Under the pieces are notes generated by a model. It had not been told where the DNA came from, ran no database searches, and worked only from the letters and a program-made list of their open reading frames with translations. Made by a program: the position numbers and the translations under genes. Positions 11,414-22,900 of a DNA stretch of 64,000 nucleotides are shown piece after piece. Origin of the DNA: Liolophura sinensis (Eukaryota; Mollusca; Polyplacophora; Chitonida; Chitonidae); contig NC_088307.1 of NCBI RefSeq assembly GCF_032854445.1, positions 20,534,017 to 20,598,016 of the forward strand. Reading direction: 5' to 3'. The number at the start of each line of letters is the position of its first letter. The stretch's first letter is position 1.

Positions 11414-11499
11414 CGGTACTTTTAATGGATTGCAGATTGTTTTTTTCTGTTAATCTTAAGGCAGATTGGGTGTTCCCATATGTCTTTTTTATGCATTTG

Positions 11500-11712
11500 G
11501 TGTTTTACGCCGTATTCAAAAATATTTCACTTTTACGATGGTGACCATGGTGGGAGAGAACCGTGCACAGCCCGGGGAAAGCTACGTTTTTCCGCAGGAT
11601 GCTGTTAGACCTTCCCACTTACGACCGGAGGGTAAGCCAGCATGAGCTGGACGAACACACAACGATCTCATTGGTGAAAGGATGATGAGCAATAGTTCTG
11701 TGCTAGTACGCT
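11500..11712 (-). mobile_element. SINE-A, reverse strand, 3' of copy A
   Basis: GGTGTTTTACGCCGTATTC then the body and a diverged head. Abuts an opposed SINE-A tail at 11713-11836. Same pair after copy B; after copy C the two halves are about 2 kb apart. Confidence 0.65.
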
Positions 11713-11836
11713 AACCACTAGCGTTTCCCCCGGACTCTGCCCCGTTTCCTGCCATCATAATGCTGCCCGCCGTCGAAAAAGTAATATATTCTTGAGTACG
11801 GCGTAAAACACCACTCAAATAAATAAATAAATAATT
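11713..11836 (+). mobile_element. SINE-A tail, 3' of copy A
   Basis: CCCGGACTCTGCC block, GAGTACGGCGTAAAACACC and (AAAT)n. It lacks the tRNA-like head, which fits loss by deletion against the neighbouring inverted copy. Confidence 0.65.
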
Positions 11837-13559
11837 GTGTGGTATTATCTTGTAAAATAATAACATAAACTGGAACATGTAAAATTTTTTCAGTTAACTT
11901 ACTAACCAAGGCTATAAAACGAAACAAGCCTTGTTTATCTCTCTAGGGCATCTTACCTACATTTTTGAAAATTTACTAACAATTTCAGTGTCAAACTATT
12001 CATTCAAACATCACTTCTCACGTCAGTTACAAATTTCTTTAGCTTTTCTTAAACATGGGTGGGGTGACCCACGTGGGCATATGAGGACTGTCTTACATGA
12101 CAATTTATATATCCATATGGCAAATATCAAGAGATACGCACATTTTATCCATCTTACTGTCTAATAAGACAATTACATGAATCTTAATTATGGATAGTTT
12201 TATATGTGTGTAATGTATATTCACTATTCCACGAGGATTTTATCAATCTTTTTATTGTTGTTCCACGTTTATTATAAAGCACGATTTGGTTAACACCAAA
12301 TTTGGGGATACCCGACATCAGATCTTTAAAGGGGAAGAAAATATAAAAATGCCAAAATCAGATGAAAGATCGTGAGAGCATATTTGCAAATATGGTCTTT
12401 AACATATATTTTTTTCAGTTTTGTCTTTCAGCAGGAAACGGTATTTCAAAATATTTTTGCTTGATGGATATTTGGGGCCTCTTCTTGATATTTATCATCT
12501 TCGCTTCACAATGTTCCATATAAGGATGTGATGTGTGTCTAATAAATTTATTTGAATGTAAATTTGTTGTTTATATCCATATGCATTTAATCTGAATTAT
12601 GATAATATTTACGAATATATCAACAGTGTAAATATGATCAAATGTAGCTTGAACACATTCAGTAGCTAAAACGACCAATACTTATTAAATATGTGTTTTT
12701 TTTTTCAGGTGTCTTTTTCTCTTTAAAGACAAATAGAAAAAATATTGAAAGTCACATTTGCACAGCTTTTTGCACTCTTTCATCTCAATCTTGTCATTTT
12801 TATGCTTTCTCCTCCTTTTAGATGTCCAGAAAACTGATGAATGAAGCCAGAGTTGGGAACATATCAATTCAACAGATATGATTTTCTTCACACCATGCAC
12901 CTGATTAATATGGATGTCCCGGTTGGCACATTTTAGCTACATGATACAAAGTGGCCGCATTTCCAGTGATTTGGCCAGGCCATAATTTAAAAAAGTGTTT
13001 GTTGCGGGTAGAGTGACCCATTCGCTAAATTCGGGGGGACTCGATTTTATTTCAGGACATGTGAGAACTTCTTTCTTCGGGAGGCAAATATTGTCGGACA
13101 AAAGCCACTGGACTACTTTGATTTACCGCAATTAGGTTCACCCCTACAGGCTTGTTCTCGTCGGAGTCAGAAGGAAATTCATTTCATCCACTATATTAAA
13201 GCACATTCATCTTCACATCATGAATGTAGGTTCTAAAATTCTAACAATGGCATCGTTTAAAACTTAATGTTTTACAGATGATAGTTACAGATTCGTTGGA
13301 CCTACTGTTTAATACCACACGTCATTGCATGCGACTCGGTAGGTCAGTGCATCGTCAGATCAGTTTACCTTTATCCGCGCGGCTCATACCTTAGATTCCT
13401 GCAACTGCATTGCGCAACAACCAGACCCTTTTGAAACCCATGGGTTCTAGTTTCACAAGGAAATAAATGTCATAAAATATCACATTTACATTTTTCTAGT
13501 AAATGTTCTTCCAAACAGGCTAACAGCTTTTCTCCAGTTCGGTACACACGTGACCTAAT

Positions 13560-13805
13560 TCAGCTTAACCCGTATATTGGGTCGTGTCCTAACAACTCAA
13601 CCGGAATTGTACTAGTCATTTCGTTTATGCTGATTGGACTGCAAATATAAGCGTCATGTCCGACATTCATATACCATTCGTAGTCCGTAAAGGGCGTTCC
13701 AGGTCGATTATCGCAAGATCCATTTTCAAAACAACATTTAACACTAGCTCCCAAAGACAAAGGTATGTAAGAAATTATACAAATACGAAATAAAGCCGGT
13801 AACAC
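13560..13805 (-). CDS. Small signal-peptide-like ORF in spacer A-B (uncertain)
   Basis: 81 codons. The first ~19 residues are hydrophobic (MLPALFRICIISYIPLSLG) and look like a signal peptide; the rest has a few cysteines and no domain I recognise. The ORF is kept in spacer B-C (31176-31421), but all five base differences change an amino acid, and only a broken remnant is left after copy C near 48,905-48,985. It may be a chance ORF, an exon of something larger or a small secreted peptide. Confidence 0.2.
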   Translation of the reverse strand: MLPALFRICIISYIPLSLGASVKCCFENGSCDNRPGTPFTDYEWYMNVGHDAYICSPISINEMTSTIPVELLGHDPIYGLS

Positions 13806-13943
13806 ACAAGAGAGAGGCGGTCATCAGTTTTCAATGATGCCGGGCAGACAGTGGATATTCCACGCATGAATTCCATATCAATGTTCAAATTCGTAACCCA
13901 TGAATAAGTTCCAGGTCAAATAACAATTAAACAAATCGAATTT

Positions 13944-13983
13944 GATATGACTTTGTTAATACAAATATTAACAAAGTCGTATC
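13944..13983. repeat. 18-bp hairpin in spacer A-B
   Basis: GATATGACTTTGTTAATA and its reverse complement separated by CAAA, with one mismatch. The copy at 31560-31599 is a perfect 18/18 stem. Confidence 0.7.
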
Positions 13984-14242
13984 GCTATCAGTGACACGGC
14001 CTAACTCCATACAACCAGCTGAGTTACGTCTTAAACTTGGTATAGGCCTATACACGGGAGCTTATGACCCAACCCAAGTCAACACGACTTTTGCAAAAGC
14101 GCTCGCGTATACTAAATAACGACTTAAGTCGGTACGTTTACGCCCGTTCATTCCAAAGTCGTATGACTATCAGACCTCGTGTATGCCGAGCTTTAGAATT
14201 GGCCCAGGTCGAAATTTTGGGTCATTTACAGTATATGACCTC

Positions 14243-14478
14243 CGCGGTTAGCACCACAGCGCGGCGGAATGACCCAGGAGCTTCCAACCAATGCGGTCGC
14301 CGTGAGTTTAAGTCCAGCACATACTGTATTCCTCTCCGGCCGCACGTTGGTAGATCTGTCAACAACCTGCGGATGGTCGTGATTTGGCTATCACTATAAC
14401 GCTGGCAGCCGTCGTATCATTGAAATATGTTTGTGACCGGCGTAAGATCAAATCAAATACCGGTAAATAAATGAATAT
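14243..14478 (+). mobile_element. SINE-A, diverged, spacer A-B
   Basis: GGTTAGCACCACAGCGCGGC head, CAATGCGGTCGCCGTGAGTT B-box region and a tail ending ACCGGTAAATAAATG. In spacer B-C only the last ~65 bases remain (31712-31776). Confidence 0.6.
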
Positions 14479-15284
14479 ATGCTCTCTCAAATTAGGCCGG
14501 GAGAAGCATAATAAATACTTTCCACGTATATAATATATTAATGAAGACAAAAGGTCATTTTGATAACACACCTCTCAGCGAGACGCACCTATTTTTGGCA
14601 TTTGGATTTTTGGATTGCTATACAGCGTTGGGAGATGACGAACATCCGCATTCCGGATCATACTGGTGAACTTAGAAAAAGACCTCAAGATGTCTGTGTG
14701 GAGACATACCGATTTAGACTAAAGTACTTCGTAACAACCATGACATGTGAGTAACTAACTCAAGTTTGACCCCGACTATTTGGTGTCTAGACACATTTAG
14801 AAGCCTTAATATATTGCCCTTCAAACGTACGACGTTGAAACGTGTTTTTGATCCCTCTACTCACATAGCCAAGCTTTCTGTCTTCAACGATATGCATGGT
14901 ATAGAATGCAAATACCTGCGGGAAAAATCTTTCATCCACCCATGGCCGCCATAAGTGATTCTGATATTCAATATGCCCGCCCGAAAAAGATTCTGTTAAT
15001 ATCAGAAAAAATTGGTTCAATTTGAAATTTAGATGTATTTTTCATAATTAAAAACTGTCGTGTCTCTTACCAGATTGTATCTAAGAGGTATCTTGTCATC
15101 CATCCCTTCCGCTTTTCGTCCTAAACGTCATACTATACATATACAATGTTCAATACCTAAGTCACTTCATCAAAAAGAAATAAAGCAAGAAGTGTAAGGG
15201 TATTATCTTCGCTGGGAAACGTTGTATGAGAGGTAGACATGTACGTGACAGATTTATCCTGTCAAGGGCCTTATTTGATTTCAT

Positions 15285-15735
15285 AAAGACATTTCCACCA
15301 CGGAGACAACGTTTCCATTGCGGAGAAAACTTTTGAACGTGGACACAACTTTGTGCGTCAGTGACAACTTTCGTAACGCTGAGACAACGTTTACCTTGCT
15401 GCGACAACGTTTACCTGGCTGAGAAAACTTAAATAGTCCACCGTAGAGACAACGTTTGCACAGCAGAGAAATCTTATAAGAAGCGCAGGAACAACGATTG
15501 TACGATGGAGAAACTTTTAACTTTTCAAGCCGAGAAAACTTTAGTAAGGCAGAGACGACATTTTCCACGCCGAGAAAACTTAAGTAACTCGGAGAAGACA
15601 TTTGCTCCACCGAGAAAACTTTAGTAAGGCGGAGACGACATTTCCTCACCTGACAAAACTTTAGCAACGCAAATACTGCACCGCGGAGAAAATCTTTAAT
15701 TCAGCGGAGACTACTTTTGCTTTGTAGAGAAAAAC
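15285..15735 (+). repeat. Degenerate ~22-bp tandem repeat upstream of copy B
   Basis: About 20 imperfect units alternating GAGACAACGTTT-like and GAGAAAACTTTAGTAA-like cores. It leaves a long open - strand frame that is not a gene. Counterpart at 32570-33065 has one extra unit pair. Confidence 0.7.
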
Positions 15736-15841
15736 GTTGCAGTTTTGTGGGTGGAGCACCCTGAACACAGTGGGTAAACCGCCGACAAATGACACCTGAA
15801 GCGTACACGGCCCAGTTTGACAAAGCGCTTTTTTCTATCGT

Positions 15842-16160
15842 ACGTGTGTCGTGCGATATTGGTACGTCGCTATTACCGTACCACTGTCCTCTATGTGCGA
15901 TTATCCTACATAACACGTTTTATTGCACGTGTGTCGTGCGATATTGGTACGTCGCTATTACCGTACCACTGTCCTCTATGTGCGATTATCCTACATAACA
16001 CGTTTTATTGCACGTGTGTCGTGCGATATTGGTACGTCGCTATTACCGTACCACTGTCCTCTATGTGCGATTATCCTACATAACACGTTTTATTGCACGT
16101 GCGTCGTGCGATATTTGTATTACCATACGATTGTCCTATATGTGCGACAAGTAGTCTCCA
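15842..16160 (+). repeat. 85-bp tandem repeat upstream of copy B (3 units plus a diverged fourth)
   Basis: ACGTGTGTCGTGCGATATTG recurs at 15842, 15927 and 16012 with exact 85-base steps; a diverged unit follows at 16097. The same place upstream of copy C has one full unit and the diverged one. Confidence 0.9.
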
Positions 16161-16691
16161 ACGAACATGACAACAGGGTTGGATTGTTACCAGGGCAATT
16201 TAGAGCCGGGGAGAACCAAAAATGCTTACTTCAAAACTGCCCCTCGTGTGTACTAGCGATATAAAGACAAATGTCATCTTCACAAGGCGACTCTTTTTGC
16301 TTATAAGGAGCTAATTTCTGGAAATTTTATTAATTCGCCGTAGTGACATATCTGTAAGCTTCACTTCTTTGTAGCTGGCAAGGTCCAAACAGGTGCCTGG
16401 TACCGGCGCTATGCTTTAATGTAAAGCCACATGAATACCATAGCAGTATAGCTGGAATTTAAACATAGCTAATTAATAACTGACAGAGGTCCTGTTTCAC
16501 CATTAAAGGTTATCTTGTAGACATATTTACACAACCTCAAGTGTAAAGGCTGTAGAATTCCCTGTGACGAATCATTCGGCGCATAACCTGGACGACAAAA
16601 GAGTTACCTTAGTTAAACTCTTCGTCCACAGAAGTTACTTCTAAAAACAGATCATTTCTTCTCCTGGTCCACAGTCTAGAAAGTACGAACC

Positions 16692-16955
16692 ATGGGGACA
16701 AGACTTGCTGTCGGATTTGTCTGCAGTGTGTTTCTGGTTCTTATACACAATGGTTTAGTCTGGGGTCAAACCGACTTGACTATGACCGCAGAGTCGAAAG
16801 GCGCAGCTGTGGTCGACGCTGTCGTTGATCTTATCCACCACGCCTGCATCTTTGATGATGACAACTTTTTCTTGCGACGTCTGGCTTTTGTCGAGAGCAG
16901 AGACGGCAACAATGGCAACACCTACCGACACGGTTACGACGGCGGGATTTGGCAG
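16692..16955 (+). CDS. Copy B exon 1: signal peptide and first half of lysozyme-like domain
   Basis: ATG in ACCATGG context, 88 codons, donor CAG|GTAAAC. Signal peptide ends near VWG25. Carries Cys52, Glu68 and GGIWQ. Differs from copy C at residues 2, 26, 31 and 80. Confidence 0.88.
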
Positions 16956-19900
16956 GTAAACATATGCTAACCTCCATTACACTAAAAAATAATTATGTTA
17001 ATTTTATGTTTGAGTGATGTTAGACTCTATTCCGTTATTGTTAATAACAAAATACTGTCCAACATAATGTCCTGTTAGTCAAATATATTCTTATGTTAAG
17101 TTGATATAATATGTGTGGTGTATTCAATGGGGAAGGGGGGGATCTCCGTGGTTCAGTTGCTTAGCCCGCTTGCGCAGCGCAATGACCCAGAAGCCTCTAA
17201 CCAATGCTGTCACTGTGAGTTCAAGTCCAGCTCATGCTGGCTTCCTCTCTGGCTGTAAGTGGGACGGTCTGGCTGCAACCTGCACATGGTCATGGGTTTC
17301 CTTCGGGCTGTGCCCTGTTTCCTCCTACCATAATGCTGGCCAGCGTCGAATAAGTGAATTATTCTTGAGTACGGCATAAAACACCAATCAAATAAATAAA
17401 TAAACGTATTTAACAGAATAATCATGCTGTAATGATGAAGTACAATTTATCATCATTCAAACAACAGATTTTCTTTGATGCTATATGTGGGCTGGGCATG
17501 GCCCAGTGAGTAACGTGCAGGACTAAAAACAAAAAGCTTAAGACAGGTATATTGTAGATTTGTGAGTACCAGAACGTCATTAAAAAAACAAGCCAGTAAA
17601 CATTTGACACTTTTGATTAGGAGGTTGGTGGGGGGAGATTACCGAGGCGAAAAAGTTGCATTTAGACAATGGAAACTATCATAATTCGAAATAAATGCCG
17701 AGTTTTTATTTATTATTTTTTTGAACAAGGACCAGAATTAAGACATTTTAGTGCAATGTTAATCATTAAAATCCTGATTTCTTTCAACACAATTCACTTC
17801 AACTCGGGGTTTTCCGGACACGAAGCAATGCATTTATCAATGCTTAATATGTACAATATGTACGCAGCCATCCAGTTAATGTGCTAAAACTCTTTTTCTT
17901 CTTCCAATCACATAGGCCTATTCATCATAGCGCATGCACAGTTTACCACGCTTGCTTTAAAACATCACTGACAAATTTGCTACACGTGTTCTGAGGCGTA
18001 TGGTACCGCTGAAGTTCTAGCAGTCAATGTGACCAGCAGTGAATAAGGCAGCGAGTTAATTAAATTCGTCTTTGTGATGGACTAAGGTTGGAAACGCTGG
18101 TCGGCCTAAAACTCACCCTGTCTACGCTGAATGGACTCAAAAATAAATTATCCCACAGACGTTGACACACCACATATCCTTTACTGTAGCCCCTAAAGAC
18201 TCCAACTCCTTTCCCTATACTGGCCTAGCGTCGTTTGAGCCTCGACGCTTTCAGTGTTAATTTCGTACTCCACGAAGGTCCAGATCGATTGTCTTTGTTA
18301 TCGAACAAGTCCCGATAAGTAAAACACACCAAGCTAAAGACCTACTCCCCGCACCCACCGCACCGTCACGATACGTCCCTACTCGATTTAGAATAGATTT
18401 ATAATAACCATGGCTTCCACGGTATATGTTACCCGGCATCCGTTTCTGGGGAGATATAGAGAACAACGAAATGTATTTGGTGTGAAGATCACGTAAACAG
18501 CGCCATGTTTAATTGATGAACAAGGTCATTGCCTCATATTACAATATCAGCCAACATGGGCCTATACACTACGGTATAATCTCTTATGCCACATGACTTA
18601 CAAACAATGCAATGTCTCAGTAGTTCTTGCATGGTTATTGTTTTCTCCTACCAAACCTTTCCTATTTCAATAACAAGCAAAATGAACGTATTAACTCAAA
18701 AATGTGACAGTGCTGAGAACACAGGACAACAGTAGAATCTGCCTACACATATATGTAACATATCTTTCATTAAAACACCATAACATGAAATCAATTTATA
18801 CACACAACGAAGATTTGTTTTCTCGACTAACCCCGCCACTGTGTGTAAATCAGAACTCATACTTATGACTGTAACATTAGCCCCCAATACTGAATGTACA
18901 CTATTAATGTTTCGTACGTGCTGTATGTGTAACCCATATCTTAACCTACTGACTACTTCACTGTAACACAAAACATGTACACAATGACAATAGTTATCCT
19001 CATCATGTCTTGCACAATAATACAGATCTACGTGTACATTTACTGTCACTATCACAACATAAGCAGTTTCAATTTGCCTGAGCACATCTTGCAATCAAAT
19101 ACTCTATAGCGGTCACTTTGTATCATTGAAAACAGTTCAGGACATTTCTGAGATATGATTTAACCTCTTAGAATGTTGTAACGGTCTAAAGATAGCATTC
19201 TTCCAGTTCGCCTAAATAACCACTAAATTACAGCATCAATCCACAACAACACTCTCAAAGATACCCAGTGTGCTTTATCTTTACACAGCATTCCAATGTC
19301 TATCAACATATTTACTCAAACATGTGGGATTAAATCGCATGACAAACTTCAGACGGTCACGAAAAATAGGTCATCAATGAATCGGAAATTACTTCGACTC
19401 AGCCAGGCATATAAATTGGCGAAATAAGTAATTATGCTACCATTTATATCGCATTACACACGTTTAAGAACATGATTTTGAATTGTGAAAACACACAATT
19501 ACATTACATATTACCTGGGGAGATATAAAGAACAACGAAATGAATTTGGTGCGAAGATCATCACGCGAAACAGCGCCATTTTTAATCAGGGAACAAGGTC
19601 ATTGCGTCATATGAGAAGAGTTGTCGCCTCTAACTGTCTACTGTCAAAGTGCAATAAATGACCTACATAGCGTTATAGCTTGTCTAAAGCTATCAAAAAC
19701 TTTATGGTACCCCCTGTAAACATGCGCTGCTATATTCCATATATATACTCCTCGCGATTGTCGCCATCTTCCCAATGCTCCACTATGAAGCAGGACATGC
19801 GGGTAGCTGCTCAACATGGCGGCAGTCGACGAGGAGGGTATACCGTGGAAGCCTTCATGGCCGTAATAAATCTATTCTAATTCGAGTATGGAGGCGACAC

Positions 19901-22900
19901 TTGTTCGAAAACGAAGCCAATCGGCCTGGACCTTCGTCGGGGAAGAAAATTAACACTGTTAGTTTTAGCGTTGAGACTCCCATGACGTTAGGCCAGTTTA
20001 AGAAAAGGAGTTGGAGTCTTTCGGGGCTACCTTTACTGATGAAATCCAACACATGCAATCATCGCGTATTTTTACCATAAAAGACAAATTTCAGTCTCGT
20101 TTGTAAAGCTTAGGGTATAGGACATGACATGGTATGGTGTAAGCACGGGTGGTCCACTTACTTGACGCAATGACTTGTGGTATAGGACTACAAGGTACTG
20201 AAAGCCACTGTTTCTTGTTTGCTCTGAACAGGTGGACAACGACAAGTTCCGTCAGACACAGACGTCGTCTTACGCTAGTATATATTACTCCAAGATTCTG
20301 TCAAGTAACCTGCATATTGATTGGCCCAGCGTAACCTGGGCTGACCTCCGGAAACCTTTATACTCTGCCATTGCCGCTCGTCTCTACATAGAGGTCATAA
20401 ACCAAAGACAGCCTATTCCAAGGGAGATAAGTATGCAGGCTCAAATTTGGCATCAGGATTATCACAACTCTAATCCAGCTCCAACCTCCAACTTCACTGC
20501 CACTGCGGATCTTCTCACACAGAGTAAGTGCGACAGTTATCTCAGTAAATAAATAATGCCCGGGTGATATGCGCCAATAATCTTATTGCCGCCTGTGTAT
20601 TTTTTACTTACTGAATCAACTACATGTAACTTAATATTCCAAAGACTAAGTAGCCTGGACGCATAAATACATTATGTGGGTTGGGGGTGGTAAAAATGCG
20701 TGATGTGGGTTGGGGGCATAAATATGTCATGTTGGATAGGAATGGAATAAATACGTCAGGTAGTTTGGGAGTGGCATAAATACAGATATGACATGTGGGC
20801 TTAAGTGCATAAATACGGCATGTTGGTTGGGGGTGTAATAAATACTTCACATGGGGTGGGATGACATAAACATGTCATGAGGGGTGAGGTGGCATAAATA
20901 CGTCATGTGGGGTGGGTAGCATAAATACGCCATGTGTGTGCGGGGTGGCATAAATACATCATGTGGGGTGGGGTAACATAGTACGTCATGTGCATGGGCA
21001 TAAATACATTATGTGGCTTGGGGAGGGGGGGTTGAATACGCCATGTGGGGGGGGGTAGCATAAATACGTCATGTGGGGTGTGGGAGCATAAATTAATACA
21101 TCATGTTGGGTGGGTGGCATAAATTAATACATCATGTTGGGTGGGGGTACACTTGAGACAGAGGTTGTAGTAATTAGCATACAGTCCATTTAATTGTGGT
21201 TTTTCACATCAACAAACCTAAAGCATACTCCTTTCAACGCATGCGGAGTTCTCCACTTCCGCTTTACATCGTTGATATCACCAGCAAAATTTGAGCATAA
21301 TTCTGACGCCGGGGTCACTGAGGTCCCGGTGACATGCGGGACGTGATGTCAGAAAACTGAACTCCGTCTCAACATTTGTTTCTAATAATTATTTATACAC
21401 ATATTTAAGTATGCACAAAAAACATGATGCTAACCAACACTTGAAACGATTTTATTGCTGAATGCATATTCATTGAAGGATACAAATTTTGAGCCCTAAA
21501 CATAGACCTACGTACGTGGCACAGATCCCAAAGGTCAGGCTTGTTTTGTTGGTGGCAGTGATATAAAGCGAGCGCAGACAGCGGCGCATGTGGTGTTAGC
21601 AGTATTTGAGGCTAAACATGTATACAATGCATGTAAATGATGTTGACACATGTTCTGGTCTAACACAGGCTGCAGCGGAGATAAACCACTTGACGCCGTG
21701 TTTATTCTGGACTGTTCAGGAAGTGTCGGTGCCAGGGATTTTGAAAAAGCGAAGCAGTTCGTCATCAAATGGATACAAGCCTTTCACATCGGACCGGCCG
21801 CCACACAGTTAGCCGTCCTTTCATACAGTAGAGGAGTACACGTGGAATTCGATCTGAACACATATCATACCAGCTCCGAACTCATCAGTCATGTAAATCG
21901 CACTCAGTTTATGGGAGGAGGAACGAACACCGCAGCTGCCATCAGTGTCGCTGTAGACAGATCCCTTTCGACACAATTTGGCGCGCGTAATAATGTAGCG
22001 CGCGCTATAATTCTGGTAACAGACGGCCAGTCAAATGATCATGCGGCTACAGTACGCGAAGCTGCGCGCGCACGCAGTATGCAAATTACCTTGTTTGCCG
22101 TAGGCGTGGGAAGTGGTATTGACAAACGCGAACTGAATGATGTCGCCACAGACCCTGACTGCACCCATGTGTTCCTGGTTCAAGACTTCTCCAAGATCGA
22201 ATTCTTGAAGCAACAAATGCAAGAAGCAACGTGTAAAAGTAGGTATCGTGTTGACTGAAGATATTACGATATACAATTTTATTTATTTATTTTTTAAGAT
22301 AATGCTCAGCGGTCATGGGGTTGATTCCACAAAGCCGTTTCGGACTTCAGTTAAAATTTCAATTCTCTTTATGGTGCTTAGTTTTTGGTACTGAAAGTTT
22401 AAATTTGGGCACGTTTGTCTTAAGACACCATTTATGAGGTGGACAAAATATAAATTTCTAAAGCCTAAAAATAGCTTGTATTTCAAATTTTGACTTAAGT
22501 CGGAATTGACCTTGTGTAATAAGCCTCTGTTCCTTGCTCTAACGCCGAGCGCCAAGCGAGGCAACAACCAGTATCACTTTTGAAGTCTTTGGTATGACCT
22601 GACCCGGTTTTTTTTCCGTCATATGACGACGAGAAATCATAATATTAGATTGGAATTCCAGGTGTTAACTATTAGGCCGCCGAAGTGGTCTGGGTTGAAA
22701 TAAGAATAATGCAGCGCATCTTTTCTTTTTTTTTTTTTTTTTGGCAATTAAAGTGTGAAAGGGCGTTTTAAGTTGCGCACCCAAAGCAGCCTTTAGATAT
22801 TGCTCATTGAACAAGGTTGACGAGTCCTCCCGTCTGTTTCGTTTAACGCGTAGCGTATATTCAGCAGTCCGTAAAAATAGTCGTATTGGTCGTATTTAAT

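Larger units (their letters stand above)
11377..16691 (+). other. Spacer between copies A and B
   Basis: Holds opposed SINE-A pieces (11500-11836), about 1.7 kb of AT-rich unique sequence, a small - strand ORF (13560-13805), a hairpin (13944-13983), a SINE-A (14243-14478), a degenerate 22-bp array (15285-15735), an 85-bp repeat (15842-16160) and about 530 bases of unique sequence before the copy B start codon. Nearly the same sequence separates B and C. No clear TATA box was found. A pyrimidine-rich CTCCTGGTCCACAG ending at 16674 could be a splice acceptor for a 5' UTR exon. Confidence 0.7.

Noticed and set aside
15281-15667. - strand ORF of 128 codons (and 32566-32991)
   Set aside because: Covers the degenerate 22-bp array; residues are repeat-derived and low complexity.
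18696-19094. - strand ORF of 132 codons in copy B intron 1
   Set aside because: No domain, no homologue recognised, absent from copy A and shifted in copy C.
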